Shown here: positions 58,634 to 64,000 of the stretch, in pieces
How positions within the stretch are numbered: the stretch's first letter is position 1
Layout of the letters: every line of letters starts with the position of its first letter
Assembly (NCBI GenBank): GCA_000729835.1
Contig: JFHB01000097.1
Span: forward strand, 1-64,000
DNA length: 64,000 nt
Reading direction: 5' to 3'
Origin: Atkinsonella hypoxylon
Lineage: Eukaryota; Ascomycota; Sordariomycetes; Hypocreales; Clavicipitaceae
Program-made: the position numbers and the translations under genes
The notes under the pieces: generated by a model
The model's database searches: none
Told to the model about the DNA's origin: nothing
The model's input: only the letters and a program-made list of their open reading frames with translations

Positions 58634-58956
58634 TATTATAAACTTAAGCCTTAGGCTTAAGTCTTTTAGTAAAGAGAGAATAGCAGAAGAGAGATAGAGA
58701 TCTATATAGGTAAAGGGAGAGAAGTAAGCTGCATTTATTTAGAGATTAACTAAACTTTACTAAGCTCTAAAGAGAGGACCTTAGCTATAGAGTATATACT
58801 AAAAGGGGCTCCTAAGGGGATAGACCTACCCCTAGATATATAGTATAGGAGTATAAGGAGGCTTCTAGTTCCTTCTCTCTTCCCCCTTTTCTCCCTATAA
58901 TTATAGTTCTTATTATAGACGCTAGTTAGTAGCAGCTCCTAGGCCAGTCCATTACA
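58634..58956 (+). repeat. Gypsy 3' LTR
   Basis: 323 bp; begins TATTATAAACTTAAG (mutated TGTTATGGACTCGAG) and ends AGTCCATTACA. Here the inner side is heavily mutated and the outer side retains more C and G. Confidence 0.9.
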
Positions 58957-59535
58957 GCAAGAGAGCCTTCGGTACAAAGAAGTACATTGCATCTCATATA
59001 AGGTTCTCGTCGAACGATTAAAAGAGCATTATTGATACAGGGTCTAAAGAACCTTTGTAATTCATGTCCCTTATTAAATAACAGATTTACCGCCAAAAGC
59101 CCGAATTACAGCCTACTGTGAGGCTTATGATACATGATGACCGTTAAAATTCGTACTGCTGCTGGAACCGTTGTGTCTAGCTAGTCTCTTGTCGCCAGTA
59201 CTACGGAGTAAAGCACGTTACATTAGGTACGGAAAGTCAAGTCAAAAGTCCTGCCAGTGGGGAGGCCTGCCTAAAGCGGTCTAGTGCAGCAGAAAATATC
59301 TAAAATAAATTACAATAACGCAGCTAAAAATATAAAAAGCACTAATATAAATTATATATAAAAGTTAAACCTTTATTTAATAGCTCTAATAAATATTTAA
59401 TTTATAGTTCTTAAATTAATACTAAGCTTAGTAGTAATAATTAGTGTATTTTATCTTTATAGCTAAACTATTAAGGGATAGCTATTAAGGCTGTTATAAT
59501 CTAATAGGTTAGGAGGGAGAAGAGGGGTAAGCTTG

Positions 59536-59615
59536 TATTAAGATCAAAAGAGTGGACCGATCCAACTGAACCTAGGATTACAAAGCCTTATATATTTTAA
59601 CATATATTTTTAACA
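59536..59615 (-). repeat. TRIM 3' LTR (80 bp)
   Basis: Identical base for base to 59808-59887. Confidence 0.95.
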
Positions 59616-59625
59616 CTCCCCCTGG
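59616..59625 (-). other. TRIM polypurine tract
   Basis: Minus strand CCAGGGGGAG directly before the 3' LTR, the counterpart of the copia tract TAGAGGGAG. Confidence 0.75.
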
Positions 59626-59700
59626 AATTGTATATCCAGGTGCCCGCTTGGAGGTTATAGGCTTATACTAGCAATTAAATCTTTTTATGGTTTTCGGCAG

Positions 59701-59793
59701 GGTTCGAACTCGTAACCTTTGCCTCGCAGAGCAGTGCTCTACTTTGTGGTGGGCGACGTAAGGCCGCTGCAGTAGGCCACAACCACTGCGCCA
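59701..59793 (-). other. tRNA-like segment with Pol III A and B boxes
   Basis: On the minus strand TGGCGCAGTGG (59783-59793) matches the tRNA A-box consensus and GAGTTCGAACC (59701-59711) matches the B box. The T-stem and acceptor stem do not pair well and the box spacing is long, so I do not call a functional tRNA. A tRNA-derived (SINE-like) body is the best description. Confidence 0.7.
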
Positions 59794-59807
59794 CCGGGCT
59801 TATAACC
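59794..59807 (-). other. TRIM primer-binding site
   Basis: Minus strand GGTTATAAGCCCGG, one base different from the copia site (A for G at position 7), directly after the 5' LTR. Confidence 0.8.
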
Positions 59808-59887
59808 TATTAAGATCAAAAGAGTGGACCGATCCAACTGAACCTAGGATTACAAAGCCTTATATATTTTAACATATATTTTTAACA
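59808..59887 (-). repeat. TRIM 5' LTR (80 bp)
   Basis: Identical to 59536-59615; followed by the GCTTG duplication. Confidence 0.95.
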
Positions 59888-59997
59888 GCTTGTTATATAT
59901 TTATTGTGGGGCTTATAGCTTAATTAGCTAATTAGGTCTTCTGCAGCCTTAACAGGGGTCCATGCAACCGGCAGGACTTTTGACTTGACTTTCCGTA

Positions 59998-60498
59998 GCG
60001 AGCCATGTTTGCGAAGGCTACCAGATGGAGCTGTGGGGCTAGATACCCGATACCCGGTTGGAGCCAGCTCAGTAGGTACAGTGGGTCCAGATAATTCCGA
60101 AAAAAAGCCTAACACAACGTAGGTATCGCGGGAATCTGCGGGAAACTCTGCACAAGGATTACGCTGCGAATATTGCAGCAATCAAATTGTAACTTAATCC
60201 GTAGATTCTTTGGTTAATTCTCTATCGACTGGTATAGCTAATACCTAGTGCATCCCCCGGGTCTACGTTGATAATGGCCTTAGCATTGATAGAAGCGATG
60301 TGGATATCTACAAAAATACGATGGATATTTTTCGGAATTACTTGGAACCCACTGTATCTAGCGTAACTATTATTTATCCAAGGGGATCATGTCCGTCACT
60401 TCATCTCATTCCCCAGATGCGAGGTGATGTATGTTCTCTCTCTATGCTTGAAGTTGCGTGCTTGATCATGAATAGAACCATTCATTATCGCCTCGATT
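59998..60498. promoter_or_regulatory. Upstream region of the alpha/beta hydrolase gene
   Basis: About 0.5 kb of non-RIP sequence between the transposon cluster and the hydrolase start codon. No further gene or element recognised. Confidence 0.5.
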
Positions 60499-63217
60499 AT
60501 GCATAAACTGAGCACCACATCGGTCTCCTTGGCCGTGACTCCCACGGTACTTTCAACGCTATTTTCTCATGTACGAGTGTACCTCTCAATCCCTCCCCTT
60601 GAACACGTCGTAGTCGCGCGACAGGCTCACACAGTTGATTGATTCCTTGCATTCTGTAATTGACTAACAGCATTTGAAATAATTGCGATTTAGTATCTCA
60701 AACGAAAGCCCTTGAAGCATAGACCGACCGCGCATTTGTCCTACGACGAAGGACTGCATCTCATCCGATCGTTTTTGGAATTTGCGTCGCGCCATACTGT
60801 AGAGGAGCTTCAAGCATTTTCCTCACAGTGGGTACCATGCCCGCAATGGATAAGAATCGAGATGGCGAAAATCCCCGAGGAACACCTTAGCCGATCCGCC
60901 GAGTTGATTCAAGCGCAACTTGGCACAGATGGAATAGCCCAAGTCGGGGGCTCGAAATGGTGGCAGTGGCGGAAGCCAAACACCACGCTCGAGGCCGAAT
61001 GGATAGAAATGAAAGCTCATTATAACGCTAGAAAGACAATTGATGATCCGGGCAGACGCGTCATGCTCTACGTTCACGGAGGCGCCTACTTCTTTGGAAG
61101 TGTTGACGAGCATAGATATCAGCTGCAGCGTCATGCTCGCAAGCTGAAAGCTCGTGTTTTCGCTCCAAAATATCGCCTTGCCCCCCAATTTCCATTTCCA
61201 TGTGGTCTGCAAGACTGCTTGGCAGCTTATCTGTATCTGCTTTCTATTCAAGATCCCAGTACCATCATCTTGGCCGGGGATTCTGCCGGAGGAGGCATGG
61301 TTCTGTCCATGCTCTGCATCTTAAGAGACCAGAAAATACCCCTTCCTGCTGGAGGCATACTGCTCAGCCCCTGGGTAGACTTGACTCATTCGTTCCCGAG
61401 TGTGGGGTGCGATGCACCATTGGATTATATTCCACAGTCAGGTTTCCACCACAAACCTTCCCGAGCTTGGCCACCTCCAAATGATGACGACATCGAAATC
61501 CTTCGGGGCGAAGCAAACACACAGTCAAGCAAAATGAAGAACGCTGGGGATAGTAAAGTGGATGGGAATCTTAGCAGCGATGGAGACACTGTCGAGCGCG
61601 GCAATGCAGTTGACGCAGAAAAGATGGGCGACTTAGCTGGCAAAGAGGCACCTCCATCAAAATACATTACCGTAACTATTGATGGGAAACCGGTAACGAT
61701 TAAGGATCAGATACAGGTCAGTAATTCTTCACAAGCTGGGCAAGATCCGTGCTCATGAAACTCAGTTATACACAACGAATGCGCTAGTCAACCACCCGCT
61801 CGTCAGTCCGGTTATGCAGACAACTTTGGGAGGCTTACCGCCGTTGTTGATCATGGTTGGCGGCGGCGAACTCCTGCGAGACGAACAAATCTTCTTGGCG
61901 CATAAGTGTGCAAATCCTTCAAAATATGCACCGCCATTGGATTCATTGTCGGAGCAAGAGCGGGAGTTGCTGCAGAAATACAAACCGACCGATGTCCAGC
62001 TTCAAGTGTGGGACGATTTGTGCCACGTCGCGCCGACGCTCAGTTTCACGAGACCTGCCAAATTCATGTACAGATCTGTTGCTCAATTTGGCGCCTGGGT
62101 GCTCGCACGGGCCCAAAAGAGAGGCATCGAAATCCTGGATGATGACGAAATATCCGTCATTTCCAGCTCAGGGACAGAAACGGAGAATGGGACAAATGAG
62201 CACGAGGGGGCACATGAGAATCGCCAAATAGAGAATGCGGAGCCAGGACAAGTTGGTAAAGCTGGTGATCCATTGCCCCAGTTCAAGAATCATATGATTC
62301 GCCAACGAGTTACTCGTCATGGCGTAACTCTTCCTCTAGCTTCCGAGACGGAGCTGCCAGGTTGCTGCATGCCGTTATCTGAAGTTGGAGTGGTAAAAGA
62401 GGGCACAGTCAAGCGATGGTTAGCAAAGAGAAATCAATGGAACCAGAGGTACGCCTCGGCCAGAATTAAGGTTCACAAGAAAATCGTCAAGGATATGGTG
62501 AAAGGTTTTCAAGTTTTTGGAGATAATGAGCATCCCCCACCAACAGCGCTCGTCGGTCGACGATTGATCGATGAGGATTTGGTGGAGAAGAAGAGGACCA
62601 AGAGCATTGGTCTAGCGTTATGGTCTCTCTGGGGGTCCAAGCATGATGAGCTCACCGTTGAACGCGAAAAAGAAGTTGATAAGATGCCAGCGAAACAGGA
62701 CGTCACCGGAGATGAGGGCGGAGGTGCACAGTCTTATCAAGACATTAAGTCTCAGCAGCCAGGGTCTTCGAAAGTAGCGAGTGGAAACAGAAATCGACAT
62801 CGGCGTCACACCGTTGTTGATGAAAACCAAACAGAAAATCCAGTGCTGGCGGAGGACACTCCTGTGGCACAGCTAAGCGAGCATCGTGATAAACAAGAAG
62901 CAGCCAGCGCCGACCTGCCGAGTCCAAATGATGTTCCAGAAACGGGAGTTGCAGGGAAACGTCCCTTTGTGAACGGAATTGCGCTTCCATTCAGCCTGAG
63001 GAAGGACGCAGAAACAGCCAGCATGGTGACTTTAAACTCGGCCGTCACAGCCACACCTGGTTCTCGTCCGCTGAGTCCTCTAAGTTCTGGTGTAGACTTG
63101 TCTGGCAAGCCAACATCTGCTGACGCAGCCAGAGCTGACGAATTGTTAGCCGCAGGCACCACGCGCCCTTCTATCGATAAATTCTTGTCAGCGGACGGCA
63201 AAATCCCCCCAGATTAA
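60499..63217 (+). CDS. Hormone-sensitive-lipase-type alpha/beta hydrolase
   Basis: 848 aa from exons 60499-60570, 60694-61716 and 61766-63217. The first join (CAT|GTACGA ... GATTTAG|TAT) gives LSTLFSHYLKRKPLKHRPTA, and the second (CAG|GTCAGT...CTCAG|TTA) keeps phase 0. The N-terminus has a short hydrophobic segment that could anchor the protein in a membrane. The oxyanion motif HGGAYFFG starts at H152, and the nucleophile is S221 in GDSAGGG. ISPWVDL-type sequence follows (LLSPWVDLTHSFPS), and the catalytic acid and His are probably in VWDDLCHVAP. The fold is interrupted by an acidic low-complexity insert after the PSRAWPPPNDDD region, and there is a tail of about 330 poorly conserved residues. 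The substrate, a lipid or other ester, is not determined. Confidence 0.85.
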
Positions 63218-63409
63218 AGAGCCTTTTGAGAACGGTGAAGCAACTCCCTCCAAATAGTGCTCAGTAGGCACCAGACTTTCCTAATCTTCTTTTTGGTCCA
63301 ATGTAACCAGCAATGGGTTTTCACTCTCTGAATATCTTTCCTTGGAGTCCTTGGATGGGCTTTCCTGCGTCGGGACGCCTCATCGCTGTCTTGTCCCTCT
63401 TCTTCTTCT

Positions 63410-63441
<32 letters not shown>

Positions 63442-64000
63442 CTCTTCTTCTTCCTCCTCCCCCTCCCTATAATCTTTGTCCTTGGCATCGGACTTTTGGC
63501 CCTTGCCGGACCGTTTTGACTGTTGGCAAGTAGCCAGCTGACTCACGAAGGCGCTAGTGAAAAGACTGCAGTAAAAGACGTGTCCGCCGAGACTAAGCAG
63601 CGTGCGTGCAGAATATGTGCGGAAGAACTTTTGGCTGCTGATCAAGAGGGGAAAAAACCAGCTGCCGGGGCGTTCATGTTCTGTCTGTTCTATACTTACT
63701 GGGGGTTAAGGTCACTGTCGTTCACGTATGTTCTTATTAGTGGAACTCGATGGTGACGCAGGTTCATGTGGGAAACTATCCTGTACAATCAAGACGCATT
63801 GTTATTTTTCCTTTATTAATTCCCCTTTTCTAAATGATGTAATTAGTTGGGGCCATTGACAAGATCATTCCTTTTTCACATAAATTCAGTTCGCTATTTA
63901 CCCATGATGTATGAGTGTTGTACAAGTTGAGTTTTGGGTATACATAAACATGAATGACACGACCCGTGATTCGTCCTCCGGTCTTGTCCTATTTCGTGCT
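63218..64000. other. Downstream region with (TTC)n microsatellite
   Basis: A TTC/TCC-rich tract at about 63398-63468 lies downstream of the hydrolase gene. Frames across it encode only poly-Glu or poly-Leu/Phe and are not credible. No gene recognised up to the window end. Confidence 0.6.

Larger units (their letters stand above)
43024..58956 (+). mobile_element. Ty3/gypsy LTR retrotransposon, RIP-degraded, interrupted by a copia element
   Basis: Two 323-bp LTRs (43024-43346 and 58634-58956) bound the element, and the 5-bp duplication GCAAG is at 43019-43023 and 58957-58961. Removing the nested copia element and its duplication leaves about 8.1 kb, a normal gypsy length. A purine-rich tract just before the right LTR (GGAGAAAAAGAGTA) sets the orientation as plus. 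The interior is extremely AT/TpA-rich, with stops in all frames. A reverse-transcriptase remnant at about 45773-45808 reads TYLNNIFIY, a mutated form of the YLDD-type core. The LTR copies differ by many changes, all transitions where I aligned them. This is the pattern of RIP acting on a once complete element. Confidence 0.9.
59536..59887 (-). mobile_element. TRIM: miniature LTR retrotransposon with tRNA-like insert
   Basis: 352 bp in total: two identical 80-bp LTRs around a 192-bp interior, flanked by the duplication GCTTG (59531-59535 and 59888-59892). On the minus strand the LTR starts TGTTAAAAATATATG and ends GATCTTAATA. A primer site GGTTATAAGCCCGG abuts the 5' LTR and AGGGGGAG abuts the 3' LTR. 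These correspond to the same signals in the nested copia element, so copia proteins probably mobilise it. There is no coding capacity. The interior contains Pol III-like A and B boxes on the minus strand. Identical LTRs and target duplication indicate recent insertion. Confidence 0.92.
59230..59995. mobile_element. Fossil inverted-repeat DNA element with TA flanks, split by a TRIM
   Basis: CGGAAAGTCAAGTCAAAAGT plus CCTGCC (26 bp) at 59230-59255 has an exact inverted copy at 59970-59995, and both are flanked by TA (59228-59229 and 59996-59997). Subtracting the TRIM and its duplication leaves about 409 bp. The TA flanks and size fit a Tc1/mariner or pogo-type MITE. The interior is AT-rich with no coding capacity. 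Confidence 0.7.

Noticed and set aside
59690..59807. A functional tRNA gene on the minus strand
   Set aside because: A and B boxes match, but the T stem and acceptor stem do not pair, the boxes lie about 70 bases apart, and the segment is flanked by TRIM primer site and LTR. It is called tRNA-like only.
63214..63645. 143-codon minus-strand frame with a long Glu run
   Set aside because: It is the translation of the TTC/GAA microsatellite and has no domain outside it.

Overview
The window reads as nuclear DNA of a filamentous ascomycete (Pezizomycotina; Sordariomycetes or Hypocreales is my best guess, species not resolved). Evidence: short GT-AG introns with CTAAC/CTGAC branch sites, a fungal nitrite reductase, an SREBP-type regulator with the fungal C-terminal region, a Grg1/Ccg-1 protein of the 71-residue Neurospora size, a Yap1-type bZIP factor with its C-terminal cysteine domain, and transposons mutated almost only by C-to-T and G-to-A changes, the mark of repeat-induced point mutation (RIP).

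Layout. 1-42.1 kb is ordinary gene-bearing DNA: nitrite reductase (cut by the window edge), SREBP regulator, a 5.6-kb stretch without a recognisable gene, a single-pass membrane protein, an Srs2-type helicase, a small RING protein, a DUF3632-like protein, kynurenine formamidase, a short-chain dehydrogenase, a 5-kb stretch without a recognisable gene, a YANK/STK32-type kinase, the AP-1-like bZIP factor, grg-1, a BSD-domain protein and Tsr2. Most genes are 1-3 exons and exon joins were settled by reading frame. Several neighbours converge with only 0.2-0.3 kb between stop codons.

42.3-60 kb is a transposon graveyard. A Ty3/gypsy element (43024-58956, LTRs of 323 bp, target duplication GCAAG) is heavily RIP-mutated. 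A Ty1/copia element (47886-55731, minus strand, LTRs of 706 bp, target duplication TATTA) sits nested inside it and is only lightly mutated. Just outside lies a 352-bp miniature LTR element (TRIM, 59536-59887) with two identical 80-bp LTRs, perfect target duplication GCTTG and an internal tRNA-like segment. The TRIM shares its ends, primer-binding site and polypurine tract with the copia element, so the pair looks like a non-autonomous element and its helper family. The primer-binding site of both matches the anticodon arm of initiator tRNA-Met, which points to half-tRNA priming. The TRIM itself interrupts an older inverted-repeat element with TA flanks.

After 60 kb normal sequence resumes with a hormone-sensitive-lipase-type alpha/beta hydrolase. 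The genes do not form one pathway: nitrate assimilation, sterol/oxygen regulation, oxidative-stress regulation, DNA repair, NAD/tryptophan metabolism and ribosome assembly are all represented. The most novel material is the TRIM/copia pair.
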